Assembly (NCBI GenBank): GCA_017592775.1
Contig: JAGFNJ010000048.1
Coordinates: 1-39,162, forward strand
DNA length: 39,162 nt
Direction of reading: 5' to 3'
Origin: Candidatus Accumulibacter conexus
GTDB taxonomy: Bacteria > Pseudomonadota > Gammaproteobacteria > Burkholderiales > Rhodocyclaceae
Part shown: positions 1 through 9,463 of the stretch, piece after piece
How the letters are laid out: each line of letters starts with the position of its first letter
How positions within the stretch are numbered: position 1 is the first letter of the stretch
The notes under the pieces: generated by a model
What the model was told of the DNA's origin: nothing
Database searches by the model: none
The model's input: only the letters and a program-made list of their open reading frames with translations
Program-made: the position numbers and the translations under genes

Positions 1-133
1 CCTGCTGCCCTCCCGCCGTACCTTCTTCGAACACCTGCGCGCCTTGCTACAGTACCTGCCGTTCGATGACTGGGATCACCTCATGCGCTTCATGCAGCAG
101 CGCCTCGCTCCCAACGCCCCAGACACCGGCTGA
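1..133 (+). pseudogene. C-terminal end of a possible transposase, cut by the window edge
   Basis: An open frame runs in from the left edge (codons from base 2) and stops with TGA at 131-133, giving about 43 residues. The text includes FFEHLRALLQYLPFDDWDHL, an aromatic and leucine-rich C-terminus of the sort seen at the end of some DDE transposases. I do not recognise the family with certainty. The following bases to about 200 are less GC-rich than the surroundings, which would fit the end of an insertion sequence, but I could not define a terminal repeat because the other end is outside the window. It may be intact beyond the edge. Confidence 0.35.
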
Positions 134-492
134 TTTACCCCTTCCAACAGTCTCTACCCTCACCACCCTCTACCATGGAATCTAAAATGAGAACTGCTGC
201 CGGATTGCGCGGCGATCTCGACCGCTTCGATCGGACCGATAGCGGCGTCCGCTGCCAAGGATCCTTTGGCGGACATGTTCGAATCGCCGCAACCCGCGGG
301 CCGGCGGTCTCCCGCCGGCTGCGGATAGTTTTCCCGCACGCCGCGGATGGGCTTGCCAGATGGCTGGGCCAGGGTCTATCCTCTGCCCTCGGGGCCGGTC
401 TGATAGTCCGGTGGCCGTGCGCAGCGGGTACTTCCTTTCATCGTTGCTGGCGGTTTTGCTCGTAAGTCCCTTTTCGTGCTCGAGGATGCTTG
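134..492. other. Non-coding stretch upstream of the DUF3300 gene, with a strong hairpin
   Basis: I see no convincing gene here: the open frames have arginine-rich, unstructured translations. A perfect 8-bp inverted repeat (GCCGGCGG at 300-307, four-base loop, CCGCCGGC at 312-319) is followed after a short gap by GTTTT. It could be a weak terminator for whatever reads in from the left, but the T run is short and displaced. A GAGG ribosome binding site at 482-485 serves the next gene. Confidence 0.4.
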
Positions 493-1974
493 ATGAAATC
501 GACCTATTCCCGACCCGGCGCGCTGCTGACGGCGCTCGTTTTCGCCCTTTCGCCGGCATTCGCGCAGCAGCCACCGGCCGCATCGCCGGCGGCTGCTGCA
601 AGTCCGGCGGCGAAGACCTTTTCGCAGCAGGAACTCGACCGGCTGCTGGCACCGATCGCCCTCTACCCGGATGCGCTGCTGGCGCAGATCCTGATGGCGT
701 CAACCTATCCGCTGGAGGTCGTCGAGGCGGCACGCTGGGCGAAGGCCAATCCCAAGGTGACCGGCAAGGCGCTCGAGGATGCCATGGCGAAGCAATCCTG
801 GGATCCCGCCGTCAGGTCGCTGACGGCAGTGCCGCAGGTGCTGCAGCAGATGAACGACAACCTCGACTGGATGCAGAAACTGGGCGATGCCTTCCTCGCC
901 CAGCAGCAGGACGTGATGGACACGGTGCAGGGCCTGCGCGCGCGGGCCGATGCCACCGGCAACCTCAAGACGACCGAGCAGCAGGTGGTGCGGACCGAGG
1001 TGCAGGGCAGCCAGAAGATCTACGTTGTCGAGTCGCCGAAGCCCGAGGTGATCTATGTGCCCACCTATAACCCGACCGTCGTCTACGGGAGCTGGTGGTA
1101 TCCGACGCCGCCCTACTACGTATACCCGCCTGCCTACGCCTATCCGCCCGGCGTCGCCTTCGCCACCGGCCTCTTCGTCGGCGCGGCGATCTGGGGCGCG
1201 TGCAGCTGGGGTTGGGGTCGCGGCAATGTCGATGTCAATGTCAATCGCTACAACTCGTTCAACCGCACCAACATCAGCAACAGGAACTGGAGTCACAACG
1301 TTGCGCACCGGGGTGGTGTGGCGTATCGCGATCAGAACGTTGCTCGCCAGTACAACCGCGGCGGCAACGCGCAGGCTTCCCAGGCGCGTGAGCAGTTTCG
1401 CGGCCGCGCCGAAAGCGGGCGTTCGGAGCTCAAGGGAATGGATCGCGGCGAGTTGAACGATCGCGTCAGGTCGGCCGACGATCGCTCGCGGGAGAATCTC
1501 GGCGGCCGCGGTGAAGGGGGTCGGGGCGAGGGCGGCCGTGCTGATGCCGGTCGTGGCGACGGTGGCCGTGGCGGTGATCGCGCTTCGGCCAGCGATCGCA
1601 TGCAGGGTGGGGATCGTGGCGGTGCCGCAGCGGGGCGTGACCGTGCCGATGGCGGTGGTGCGCGGGCCGATGCCGGCGATCGTTTCGGCGGCGGCAGCCG
1701 GCAGCAGGGGTCGGGCTTCGGCGACCGTTCGGGCGGCGGCGGCTTTTCCGGTGTCGGCAACGGCGCGTCGACGCGTGAGGCCAGCCAGCGGGGCAGCGCC
1801 AGCCGGGGGGACATGGGCGGCAGCCGGGGAGGCGGCAGCAGCTTTGGCGGTGGCGGTGGTCGCAGCGGTGGCGGCGCCAGCTTCAGCGGCGGCGGTGGTC
1901 GGGGCGGTGGCGGTGGCGGCGGCTTCGGCGGTGGTGGTGGTGGCCGCGGCGGCGGCGGTGGACGTGGTCGCTAG
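493..1974 (+). CDS. DUF3300 domain secreted protein with RG/glycine-rich tail
   Basis: The protein has 493 residues from the ATG at 493, chosen over the TTG at 490 because GAGG lies 7 bases before it. Residues 1-24 form a signal peptide ending in AFA, then an Ala/Pro linker, then a DUF3300 domain from about 48 to 250 with the typical motifs LYPDALLAQILMAST and VIYVPTYNPTVVYG. After a tryptophan-rich segment near 235-242 comes an Asn/Arg stretch. From about residue 330 the tail is almost entirely Gly, Arg, Asp and Ser, ending in long poly-Gly runs. Members of this family are exported and of unknown function. The gene is followed 37 bases later by a DUF2950 gene, a pairing I know from other proteobacteria, so a joint envelope role is likely. 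The low-complexity tail could be disordered or bind anionic polymer; that is inference. Confidence 0.85.
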   Translation: MKSTYSRPGALLTALVFALSPAFAQQPPAASPAAAASPAAKTFSQQELDRLLAPIALYPDALLAQILMASTYPLEVVEAARWAKANPKVTGKALEDAMAKQSWDPAVRSLTAVPQVLQQMNDNLDWMQKLGDAFLAQQQDVMDTVQGLRARADATGNLKTTEQQVVRTEVQGSQKIYVVESPKPEVIYVPTYNPTVVYGSWWYPTPPYYVYPPAYAYPPGVAFATGLFVGAAIWGACSWGWGRGNVDVNVNRYNSFNRTNISNRNWSHNVAHRGGVAYRDQNVARQYNRGGNAQASQAREQFRGRAESGRSELKGMDRGELNDRVRSADDRSRENLGGRGEGGRGEGGRADAGRGDGGRGGDRASASDRMQGGDRGGAAAGRDRADGGGARADAGDRFGGGSRQQGSGFGDRSGGGGFSGVGNGASTREASQRGSASRGDMGGSRGGGSSFGGGGGRSGGGASFSGGGGRGGGGGGGFGGGGGGRGGGGGRGR

Positions 1975-2011
1975 GCAGCAGCGGTCCCCATTATCAGCGG
2001 AGAAGAAGACG

Positions 2012-2962
2012 ATGAAGTTCAAGCAGATGATGCATTCCCTTGCCATTGCCGCGCTGATCGCCGCGGCGCCAGAGGTGGCAGCCACGACGGCGGCGCCGGC
2101 GAAGGCGGGCGCCGTGCAACAGCAGCGCCATGCCACGCCCGAGGAAGCGGCCAGCGCACTGGCCGAGGCCGTGCGCGCGGAGGACCCCAAGGCCTTGTTG
2201 GCGGTGGTCGGTCCGTCGGCGAAGAGTTGGCTGGCGAGCGGCGATACGGTTGCCGATCGCGCCGAGTGGCAACGGTTCCTGGCGGCCTACGACCGCAAGC
2301 ATGGCATCGAGCGGTTGGGCGATGACCGCGCGCTGCTGCTGGCGGGCGACGACGACTGGCCTTTCCCGGCGCCGCTGGTGCGCAAGGGCGCGGGTTGGGT
2401 CTTCGACGCGAATGCCGGTCGCGAGGAGATCCTCAACCGGCGCATCGGCCGCAACGAGCTGGACACCATCCAGACGCTGCTGGCGGTCGTCGATGCCCAG
2501 CGCGAATATGCCGCCGGCGATCTCGACGGCAACGGTTCGTACGACTATGCACGTCGTTTCGTCTCCAGCGAGGGGACGCGCGACGGCTTGTTCTGGCCGG
2601 TTGCGGCCGATCAGCAGCCAAGCCCGCTGGGGCCGCTGGTTGCCGACGCGACACGCGAAGGTTATCGCCCGAGCGCAGCAGGCGGCCGCGCCTATCACGG
2701 ATATCGTTTCCGGATTCTCAGCGCCCAGGGCCCGGCCGCATCGGGCGGCGCCTACAGCTATCTGGTCGATGGCCGCATGATCGGCGGTTTTGCGGTCGTC
2801 GCCTATCCGGTGAGCTACGGCGTCTCCGGGGTGATGAGTTTCATCGTCAATCACGACGGCATCGTCTACCAGAAGAATCTCGGCCGCAACAGCGAAGCGG
2901 TGGTGACGAAGATGCAGCGTTTCAATCCGGACGCCGGCTGGACGAAGGTCAAGCTCGACTAG
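2012..2962 (+). CDS. DUF2950 domain exported protein
   Basis: The protein has 316 residues from the ATG at 2012, preceded by GGAGAAG at about 1999-2005. The open frame extends upstream, but the upstream text is a shadow of the DUF3300 tail. A signal peptide (MKFKQMMHSLAIAALIAAAPEVAA) starts the protein. The rest matches the DUF2950 family: an early region with repeated Ala/Glu helices, the motif WVFDANAGREEILNRRIGRNEL, and a later SYLVDGRMIGGFAVVAYP segment before the end. Function is unknown in the family. Its gene directly follows the DUF3300 gene and is probably co-transcribed. No intrinsic terminator with a T run follows it. Confidence 0.85.
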   Translation: MKFKQMMHSLAIAALIAAAPEVAATTAAPAKAGAVQQQRHATPEEAASALAEAVRAEDPKALLAVVGPSAKSWLASGDTVADRAEWQRFLAAYDRKHGIERLGDDRALLLAGDDDWPFPAPLVRKGAGWVFDANAGREEILNRRIGRNELDTIQTLLAVVDAQREYAAGDLDGNGSYDYARRFVSSEGTRDGLFWPVAADQQPSPLGPLVADATREGYRPSAAGGRAYHGYRFRILSAQGPAASGGAYSYLVDGRMIGGFAVVAYPVSYGVSGVMSFIVNHDGIVYQKNLGRNSEAVVTKMQRFNPDAGWTKVKLD

Positions 2963-3078
2963 GTCGAATACCGTACAGCGACGGCGCGGCGCGCCGGCCG
3001 CTTGCCGTGGCGGGTCCAGGCACCGGGTGCTGGTCGTTCGCTGCTACACAATCAGTACACCGGGCTGCCACCCGGACG

Positions 3079-3108
3079 TGGACAGTGGCCGGTCAAATCG
3101 GCCATAAT
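3079..3108 (+). promoter_or_regulatory. Probable sigma-70 promoter of the yciB operon with palindromic spacer
   Basis: TGGACA at 3079-3084 and CATAAT at 3103-3108 are separated by 18 bases, 26 bases before the yciB start codon. The spacer holds a perfect inverted repeat, TGGCCG (3086-3091), seven bases, CGGCCA (3099-3104), which is placed where a repressor could block RNA polymerase. The hexamers are seen; promoter activity and an operator role are inference. Confidence 0.4.
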
Positions 3109-3134
3109 CCGCCGAACTTTCGACGCTGCCCGCC

Positions 3135-3665
3135 ATGAAGTTCCTCTTCGACCTCTTTCCCGTCATCCTTTTCTTCATCGCCTACAAGGTCTACGACATC
3201 TACGTCGCGACCGCGGTCGCCATCGCTGCCACTTTCGCGCAGATCGGCTGGCTGTGGTTCAGGGGTCGCAAGATCGACACGATGCTCTGGGTGAGCCTGG
3301 TGATCATCAGCGTTTTCGGTGGCATGACCCTCGTGCTGCACGACGAGGATTTCATCAAGTGGAAGCCGACGGTGCTCTACTGGGCCTTTGCTGCCACTCT
3401 GCTCGGCGGCTCGCTGTTGATGAAGAAGAACCTGATCCGCCTGCTGCTGGCCGAACAGATGCAGTTGCCGGAGGTTGCCTGGGAGAAGCTCAACTGGTCA
3501 TGGATTGCCTTCTTCGCCTTCATGGGAGCGGCCAACCTCCTCGTCGCGTTCAATTTTTCGACCGACGACTGGGTCAACTTCAAGCTTTTCGGCGGCATCG
3601 GGCTGATGCTGGTCTTCGTGCTCGCGCAGGGGCTGCTGCTGTCGAAGTACATCGAGGAGAAGTGA
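3135..3665 (+). CDS. yciB: YciB/IspZ family septation protein A
   Basis: This 176-residue inner-membrane protein has the family's standard length and N-terminus ([14 protein letters not shown]). It has about five hydrophobic segments, the [14 protein letters not shown] signature near 35-58 and a typical [10 protein letters not shown] motif near the C-terminus. In Enterobacteria and Shigella the family affects cell division, cell envelope integrity and intracellular spread, interacting with divisome and elongasome components. The gene heads an operon: the YciI-like gene starts 2 bases after its stop. A likely promoter lies just upstream. Identification is firm; the molecular role of the family remains poorly defined. 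Confidence 0.93.
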   Translation: MKFLFDLFPVILFFIAYKVYDIYVATAVAIAATFAQIGWLWFRGRKIDTMLWVSLVIISVFGGMTLVLHDEDFIKWKPTVLYWAFAATLLGGSLLMKKNLIRLLLAEQMQLPEVAWEKLNWSWIAFFAFMGAANLLVAFNFSTDDWVNFKLFGGIGLMLVFVLAQGLLLSKYIEEK

Positions 3666-3667
3666 CG

Positions 3668-3970
3668 ATGTTCTACATGATCGTTGGCGAGGACCGTCCC
3701 GGCTCGCTGGCTGAACGGCTCGCGGCGCGGCCGGCGCATGTCGAGCGGCTGCAGGCGCTGCAGGCCGAAGGTCGCCTGCTGCTGGCGGGTCCGTGCCCGG
3801 CGATCGACTCGCCAGACCCGGGGCCGGCCGGCTTTACCGGCAGCCTGATCGTTGCCGAGTTCGCTTCACTGGAAGCGGCGCGCACCTGGGCCGACGCCGA
3901 TCCCTATGTCGCTGCCGGCGTGTACGCAGGGGTCAGCGTCAAGCCCTTCAGGAAGGTGCTGCCGGCGTGA
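3668..3970 (+). CDS. YciI family protein
   Basis: The protein has 100 residues, starting at the ATG at 3668, 2 bases after the yciB stop. The longer upstream open frame is out of register with yciB and is not coding. It is a single YciI (YCII-related) ferredoxin-like domain: [18 protein letters not shown] at the start, the conserved His24 in RPAHVERL, and Asp78 in WADADPYV, the His-Asp pair proposed as an active site in this family. Known members include chloromuconolactone-processing enzymes, but most, including yciB-linked ones, have no proven reaction. The stop codon overlaps the GTG start of bolA (GTGA), so translation is probably coupled. Confidence 0.88.
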   Translation: MFYMIVGEDRPGSLAERLAARPAHVERLQALQAEGRLLLAGPCPAIDSPDPGPAGFTGSLIVAEFASLEAARTWADADPYVAAGVYAGVSVKPFRKVLPA

Positions 3971-4287
3971 GCGACGCGGCAACCGTCGTCGGCGACCCTG
4001 CGGATGTCGTCGGGCTGATCCGCCAGCGCCTTGCGGCACTGGCGCCGACCCAGCTCGAGCTGATCGACGACTCGGCCCGGCACGCCGGTCACGCCGGCGC
4101 CAGGAGCGGCGGCGGGCACTACCGCGTGTTGATCGTCGCCGAAGCCTTTGCCGGACAGCCACGGTTGCGACGTCACCGCCTCGTGCATGCGGCGCTCGGC
4201 GAGCTGATGCACGGCAGGATTCACGCGCTGAGCGTGCAGGCGCTGAGTCCGCAAGAGGCTTCTTCGGCGGCAGAACTGGCCGTCTGA
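3967..4287 (+). CDS. bolA: BolA family protein
   Basis: The protein has 106 residues from the GTG at 3967, which overlaps the preceding stop. This start gives a normal BolA length; the frame stays open upstream inside yciI but would add a non-homologous extension. BolA signatures are seen in [27 protein letters not shown] and the late [20 protein letters not shown] segment, which contains the conserved histidine region used for shared [2Fe-2S] binding with monothiol glutaredoxins. BolA proteins act as morphogenes, transcriptional regulators and iron-sulfur trafficking partners. No glutaredoxin gene is nearby. Placement after yciB and yciI and before a periplasmic foldase is common in betaproteobacteria. 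Confidence 0.9.
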   Translation: MSDAATVVGDPADVVGLIRQRLAALAPTQLELIDDSARHAGHAGARSGGGHYRVLIVAEAFAGQPRLRRHRLVHAALGELMHGRIHALSVQALSPQEASSAAELAV

Positions 4288-4334
4288 ATCGATTCACACT
4301 TTACCCCAACCCCCGAAAACAAGGAAACCCACAC

Positions 4335-5132
4335 ATGCACAAGCTTTCAAAACTGGCCGGCGCGTTGCTGCTCGGCGCTCTCGTTTCACTGCCGGCAGTT
4401 GCCCAGAAAGCTCCGGCCGGTGGGGCGGTGGCGACGGTCAATGGTGTTGCCATTCCACAGAGCATTGCCAATGCCTTCGTCGCCGAGCAGGAGGCACAGG
4501 GGGCACCGGACACGCCTGAACTGAAGAACGCGGTCCGCGAAGAACTGATCCGTCGCGAGCTGCTGGTCCAGGAAGCGAAGAAGCTGGGCCTCGACAAGAA
4601 GCCCGATGTCGCCGCACAGGCCGATCTCGCACGGCAGGCGATCTTCATTCGCGCCTTCGTTCAGGACTATGTCAAGAAGCATCCGATCAGCGACGAGCAG
4701 CTCAAGGCCGCGTACGACCGGGTCAAGGGCCAGATGGGCAATACCGAGTACAAGGTGCGCCACATCCTGGTGGAGAAGGAAGACGATGCCAAGCTGATCA
4801 TCGGCAACCTGAAGAAGGGCGCGAAGTTCGACGACCTGGCCAAGCAGTCGAAGGATCCGGGGTCACGTGACAAGGGTGGCGACCTCGGCTGGAGCAGCAC
4901 GGCGAGCTACGTCAAGCCCTTTGCCGATGCGGTCGTCGGCCTGGCCAAGGGCAAGTACACCGAGGTGCCGGTGAAGACCGACTTCGGTTACCACGTCATC
5001 CTGGTCGAGGACAGCCGTCCGCTGACGCCGCCGACCTTCGACCAGATCAAGCCGCAATTGGCGCAGCGACTGCAGCAGGATCAGTTGCAGAAGCTGATCG
5101 TCGAACTGCGTGGCAAGGCCAAGATCCAGTAA
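4335..5132 (+). CDS. Periplasmic parvulin-type peptidyl-prolyl isomerase
   Basis: This is a 265-residue exported foldase starting at the ATG at 4335, with AAGGAA at 4321-4326 as ribosome binding site. Residues 1-23 are a signal peptide ending AVA. A SurA-like N-terminal helical region (about 30-125) is followed by one rotamase domain (about 138-228) with the parvulin motifs VRHILVEKEDDA, SKDPGSRDKGGDLGW and FGYHVILVED. A short C-terminal helix (about 235-260) completes the chaperone module. It probably catalyses cis-trans proline isomerisation during outer-membrane or secreted protein folding. It differs from SurA in having a single parvulin domain, like PpiC/PrsA-type proteins. It is the last gene of the yciB operon and is followed by an intrinsic terminator. 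Confidence 0.92.
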   Translation: MHKLSKLAGALLLGALVSLPAVAQKAPAGGAVATVNGVAIPQSIANAFVAEQEAQGAPDTPELKNAVREELIRRELLVQEAKKLGLDKKPDVAAQADLARQAIFIRAFVQDYVKKHPISDEQLKAAYDRVKGQMGNTEYKVRHILVEKEDDAKLIIGNLKKGAKFDDLAKQSKDPGSRDKGGDLGWSSTASYVKPFADAVVGLAKGKYTEVPVKTDFGYHVILVEDSRPLTPPTFDQIKPQLAQRLQQDQLQKLIVELRGKAKIQ

Positions 5133-5155
5133 ACGCCAGCCAGAGGGGCAGGAAC

Positions 5156-5185
5156 AGGCGCCGGTGGTCGAGGCGCCTTTTTCTT
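5156..5185 (+). terminator. Rho-independent terminator after the parvulin gene
   Basis: AGGCGCC at 5156-5162 pairs perfectly with GGCGCCT at 5172-5178 around a 9-base loop, and the stem runs into TTTTTCTT. It lies between the parvulin stop and the converging purL stop. On the other strand the stem is followed by TGTTCCTG, so it may work less well for purL. Confidence 0.85.
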
Positions 5186-5198
5186 GTGCTGCCGCGTT

Positions 5199-8100
5199 CT
5201 AGCCCAGCCAGCGCCGGGCGTTGCGGAACATGCGCAACCACGGCGAGTCGTGCCAGTCGCGCGCCTCCCAGTCGGCCGGATGCCATGACATCTGCACGGT
5301 GCGAAAGACGCGCTCGGGGTGCGGCATCATGATCGAGAAGCGGCCATCGGCGGTGGTGAAGCCGGTCGCGCCGCCGGGCGATCCGTTCGGGTTGTACGGA
5401 TAGACTTCGCTCGGCCGGCCGTGGTGGTCGACGTAGCGCATCGCCACGATGGCCTGCGCCTCGTGTTCGGGCGAGGCGAAAACGGCGCGTCCTTCACCGT
5501 GCGAAACCACCACCGGCAGTCGGCTCCCGGCCATGCCGGCGAAGAAGAGCGATGGCGAGGCGGGCAATTCGACGAGCGAAAAGCGCGCCTCGAACTGCTC
5601 GACGCGGTTGCGCTCGAAGCGTGGCCAGGCCTCCGCGCCGGGAATCATTCCCCGTAGCGCGCTCATCATCTGACAGCCGTTGCAGACGCCGAGGGCGAAG
5701 GTTGCCGGACGGGCGAAGAAGGCGGCGAAGTTGTCGCTCGCGCGCGCGTTGAAGAGGACCGTCTTTGCCCAGCCCTGGCCGGCGCCGAGCACGTCGCCGT
5801 AGGAGAAGCCGCCGCAGGCGACGACGCCGCTGAAGTCGGCGAGCCGTTTGCGGCCGGCGAGAAGGTCGCTCATGTGCACATCGACGGCGGCGAAGCCGGC
5901 GCGGTCGAAGGCGGCCGCCATCTCGACGTGTCCATTGACGCCCTGTTCGCGCAGGATGGCGACGCGCGGGCGGGCGCCGCCGTTGATGAACGGTGCCGCG
6001 ACATCGTCCGCCGGATCGAAGCTCAGGCTGAAAGAGAGTCCCGGGTCGTCACCGTCGAGCAGGCGGTCGTATTCCTCCTGCGCGCATTCGGGATGGTCCC
6101 GCAAGCGTTGCATGTGGTAGCTGGTCTCCGACCAGGCGCGCTGCAGGTCGACGCGCTTCTCGTCGAGTACCGCGCGTGCGTTGCGGATGATGCGGATGCG
6201 GTCCCAGGGGTTCGGGGAACCGATGAACTGGCTGCAGGCGCCGAGCCCGGCGGCGCGCAGGATGCCCATGACGCGGCCACGATCGCTGCGGCGGATCTGC
6301 ACGACGGCGCCGAGTTCCTCGCAGAACAGCGCCCGCAGCAGCAGCTCGAAGGAGCGGCCGCGGAGCAGATCGGGGCGCTTCTCGTTGCCGTCCACGTCGT
6401 TGCTCAGCGGGTCGTAGCAGAGGCCGTCGGTGTCGAGCGAGACGCCGCAGCGGGCAGCGAAAGCCATCTCGCAGACGGTGGCGAAGAGGCCGCCGTCGGA
6501 GCGGTCGTGGTAGGCGAGCAGCAGGCGCTCGCCGGCGAGACGACGCACGGCGGCAAAGAAGGCCGGCAGCAGGGCGGCATCGTCGACGTCGGGAGTCTCG
6601 TTGCCGGTCGCCGAATGGACCTGCGCCAGCGCCGAACAGCCGACGCGGTTGCGGCCGCGACCGAGGTCGATCAGCAGCAGGTCGGTCTCGCCGGCGTCGA
6701 GGACGAGTTGCGGCGTCAGCGTCCGCCGGGCATCGGCGACCGGCGCGAACGCGGTGACGATCAGCGACAGCGGCGAGACCACCTGTTTCTCGCGTCCGTC
6801 GCCGGGATCGCGCCAGGAGGTACGCATCGACAGCGAATCCTTGCCGACCGGGATGGCGATGCCGATGCCCTGGCAGAGGTCGGAGACCGCGCGCACGGTA
6901 TCGAAGAGGCGGGCGTCCTCGCCCGGAAAGCCGGCGGCAGCCATCCAGTTGGCCGACAGCTTGACATCGCCGAGGCCGTCGATGTCGGCGGCGGCGATGT
7001 TGGTCAGCGCCTCGCCGACTGCCATGCGGCCCGAGGCGACGGCGTCGATCGTCGCCAGCGGCGTCCGCTCGCCGATGGCGAAGGCTTCGCCGAGGTAGCC
7101 GTCAAAGGACATCAGGGTCACCGCGACGTCGGCACAGGCGACCTGCCACGGCCCGACCATCTGGTCGCGCGCACTGAGGCCGCCGACGCTGCGGTCGCCG
7201 ATGCTGATCAGGAAGCTCTTGTCGGCCACCGCCGGCAGCCGCAACACGCGGTAGGCCGCGTCACGGAGGTCGACTTCGCCAACCTCCAGGGGCACCGGCA
7301 ATGGCGGCAGGCGGGCGGCGCCGCGCGCCATGCGTGGCGGTTTGCCGAGCAGCGCGTCCATGTCCATGTCCACCGGATCGTTGGCGAAGTGGCTGTCGCT
7401 GAGCAGCAGCCGATTGCTGGCAGTGGTCACCCCGACGACGGCGAAGGGGCAACGCTCGCGATCGCAGATCGTCGAGAACTCGTCGAGCCGGCCGGGCGGG
7501 ATCGCCAGGACGTAGCGTTCCTGCGCCTCGTTGCACCAGATCTCGGCCGGCGACATCCCCGGCTCCTCGATCGGCACGGCGCGCAGCTCGAAGTGCGCGC
7601 CGCTGCCGGCGCCGTGTGCCAGCTCCGGCAGCGCGTTCGAAATGCCGCCGGCGCCGACATCGTGCAGCGACAGGATCGGGTTGCCGTCGCCAGGCGCCGA
7701 ACCATCTCCCGCCGGCGCTCCCAGTTGCCAGCAGCGATCGATGACCTCCTGCGCCCGCCGCTGCATTTCCGGGTTGCCGCGCTGCACCGAAGCGAAGTCG
7801 AGGTCCTCGCTGTTGCTGCCGGTACTCATCGAACTGGCGGCGCCGCCGCCGAGACCGATCAGCATTCCCGGGCCGCCGAGCTGGACGAGCAGCGTTCCCG
7901 GCGGCAGCGTACCCGCCTTGAACGACTGCTCGGCGGCGATGTTGCCGATGCCGCCGGCGATCATGATCGGCTTGTGGTAGCCGTGCAGCAGCGGCTTGTC
8001 ACCACTGCCGGCGAACTGCTCGTAGGTGCGGAAGAAGCCCGCCAGGTTTGGACGGCCGAACTCGTTGTTGAACGCCGCGGCACCGATCGGGCCTTCGAGC

Positions 8101-9209
8101 ATGATCGCCAGCGGTGACGCGATGCGTGCCGGGCGACCGTAGGCAGCGGTCGGGATCTCCCAGGGTTGGGGCAGATCGGGAATGGCGAGGTTGGAAACGG
8201 CGAAGCCGCAGAGGCCGGCCTTCGGTTTCGAGCCGCGCCCGGTGGCGCCTTCGTCGCGAATCTCGCCGCCGGAGCCGGTGGCAGCGCCGGGAAACGGCGA
8301 GATCGCCGTCGGGTGGTTGTGCGTCTCCACCTTGGCGAGAATGTGCATGTGCTGGTCGCGGTAGCCGTAGTGGCCGTCGGCGTCGGGCTGGAAGCGGCGC
8401 ACCGTCGCCCCCGCGATGACCGATGAGTTGTCGGCGTAGGCGACGATGGTGCCCTGCGGGTGCCTGCGATGCGTTTCGCGGATCATGCCGAACAGCGTCT
8501 CGTCGCGCGGCTCGCCGTCAACGGTCCAGGAGGCGTTGAAAATCTTGTGCCGGCAATGCTCCGAGTTCGCCTGCGCGAACATCATCAGCTCGACGTCGGT
8601 CGGATTGCGCTGCGCGCGGCAAAAGAGATCGACGAGGTAATCGACCTCGTCCTCGGACAGCGCCAGCCCGAGCAAGCCGTTCGCCTCGACGAGTGCGGCG
8701 CGACCACCGGCGAGCAGGTCGACGCTGCGCAACGGCTGCGGCGCGAAGTGGCGAAACAACTCGCCCGCCTGCGCGAAGCCCGTCAGCACGGTCTCCAGCA
8801 TGCGGTCATGGAGGAGGGCGGCAATGACCGCCCGCTCGGCGGACGTCCGGGCGTGCTGCCGGCTTGCCAGGCGGTAGGCGATGCCGCGCTCGATGCGCTC
8901 GACCCACTGCAGACCGCTGTTGTGCGCGATGTCGGTCGCTTTCGACGACCAGGGCGAGATGGTGCCGATGCGTGGCGTGACCAGCAGGAGATCGCCCGGC
9001 GGCGCGTCGTCGGCCGGACGTTCCTCGAGCAGTGCCGCGAGCTGCCGGCGCTCGCCTGCCGTCGGGGGTTCGTGGCTGGCGACGAAATGCCAGTACTCGG
9101 CGCTGAGGATGTGCGCGTCGGCGGCGACCGGCACGAGTCGCTGCTGCAGTCCTTGCAGGCGGAACGACGAGAAGGCGGCGGCGCCGCGGAGAAACAGGAG
9201 TTCGGCCAT
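5199..9209 (-). CDS. purL: Phosphoribosylformylglycinamidine synthase (large single-chain PurL)
   Basis: A protein of 1336 residues, the size of the proteobacterial single-chain enzyme. It converts FGAR, glutamine and ATP to FGAM in the fourth step of purine synthesis. The order is an N-terminal PurS-like domain (about 1-150), a linker with the DDVE-type motif [13 protein letters not shown], two AIRS-like ATP-binding halves (about 220-1040; motifs [40 protein letters not shown]) and a C-terminal class I glutamine amidotransferase (about 1070-1336). The amidotransferase has its nucleophile Cys1176 in GVCNGCQMM and late motifs SHGEGRAVF and PHPERVFR. All expected key motifs are present, and no frameshift is seen. 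It is a single-gene unit with a perfect TATAAT upstream. Confidence 0.97.
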   Translation of the reverse strand: MAELLFLRGAAAFSSFRLQGLQQRLVPVAADAHILSAEYWHFVASHEPPTAGERRQLAALLEERPADDAPPGDLLLVTPRIGTISPWSSKATDIAHNSGLQWVERIERGIAYRLASRQHARTSAERAVIAALLHDRMLETVLTGFAQAGELFRHFAPQPLRSVDLLAGGRAALVEANGLLGLALSEDEVDYLVDLFCRAQRNPTDVELMMFAQANSEHCRHKIFNASWTVDGEPRDETLFGMIRETHRRHPQGTIVAYADNSSVIAGATVRRFQPDADGHYGYRDQHMHILAKVETHNHPTAISPFPGAATGSGGEIRDEGATGRGSKPKAGLCGFAVSNLAIPDLPQPWEIPTAAYGRPARIASPLAIMLEGPIGAAAFNNEFGRPNLAGFFRTYEQFAGSGDKPLLHGYHKPIMIAGGIGNIAAEQSFKAGTLPPGTLLVQLGGPGMLIGLGGGAASSMSTGSNSEDLDFASVQRGNPEMQRRAQEVIDRCWQLGAPAGDGSAPGDGNPILSLHDVGAGGISNALPELAHGAGSGAHFELRAVPIEEPGMSPAEIWCNEAQERYVLAIPPGRLDEFSTICDRERCPFAVVGVTTASNRLLLSDSHFANDPVDMDMDALLGKPPRMARGAARLPPLPVPLEVGEVDLRDAAYRVLRLPAVADKSFLISIGDRSVGGLSARDQMVGPWQVACADVAVTLMSFDGYLGEAFAIGERTPLATIDAVASGRMAVGEALTNIAAADIDGLGDVKLSANWMAAAGFPGEDARLFDTVRAVSDLCQGIGIAIPVGKDSLSMRTSWRDPGDGREKQVVSPLSLIVTAFAPVADARRTLTPQLVLDAGETDLLLIDLGRGRNRVGCSALAQVHSATGNETPDVDDAALLPAFFAAVRRLAGERLLLAYHDRSDGGLFATVCEMAFAARCGVSLDTDGLCYDPLSNDVDGNEKRPDLLRGRSFELLLRALFCEELGAVVQIRRSDRGRVMGILRAAGLGACSQFIGSPNPWDRIRIIRNARAVLDEKRVDLQRAWSETSYHMQRLRDHPECAQEEYDRLLDGDDPGLSFSLSFDPADDVAAPFINGGARPRVAILREQGVNGHVEMAAAFDRAGFAAVDVHMSDLLAGRKRLADFSGVVACGGFSYGDVLGAGQGWAKTVLFNARASDNFAAFFARPATFALGVCNGCQMMSALRGMIPGAEAWPRFERNRVEQFEARFSLVELPASPSLFFAGMAGSRLPVVVSHGEGRAVFASPEHEAQAIVAMRYVDHHGRPSEVYPYNPNGSPGGATGFTTADGRFSIMMPHPERVFRTVQMSWHPADWEARDWHDSPWLRMFRNARRWLG

Positions 9210-9256
9210 GGCGGGCTGTGCTCGGGGGCAGGCAGGCTGCGTTGAGGGAAGCCGGG

Positions 9257-9262
9257 ATTATA
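9257..9262 (-). promoter_or_regulatory. Probable purL -10 element
   Basis: On the minus strand a perfect TATAAT occupies 9257-9262, about 48 bases before the purL start codon, giving a leader of roughly 40 bases. No good -35 hexamer is seen 16-18 bases upstream, so an activator or a weak promoter is possible. I saw no convincing PurR-type palindrome. Confidence 0.4.
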
Positions 9263-9463
9263 GCCGACCCGTCAGGCTTGCCGCGGCGCAGCATGACGTG
9301 CCGCCGGCGACGGCGTCCCGGTGGCTGGGCGGTGTCCCGCCGGGCCGCGGTGCCCGCTGGCGGGCCGGCTGGATTAGAATCCGCTGCAGATGCAGCGGGC
9401 GAAGCGTGCCGCCGCGTCCGTCCGCCGCCCTCTCGTGCCCATCTCCCGGCCCAGGAAACCGCC

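Noticed and set aside
1480-1974. Repeated GGC-rich units in the DUF3300 tail as a DNA repeat array
   Set aside because: The units are imperfect and stay in frame as low-complexity protein. They are better described as a protein feature.
5874-8117. A plus-strand open frame of 747 codons opposite purL
   Set aside because: It is an antisense shadow of purL, whose motifs are all intact on the minus strand.
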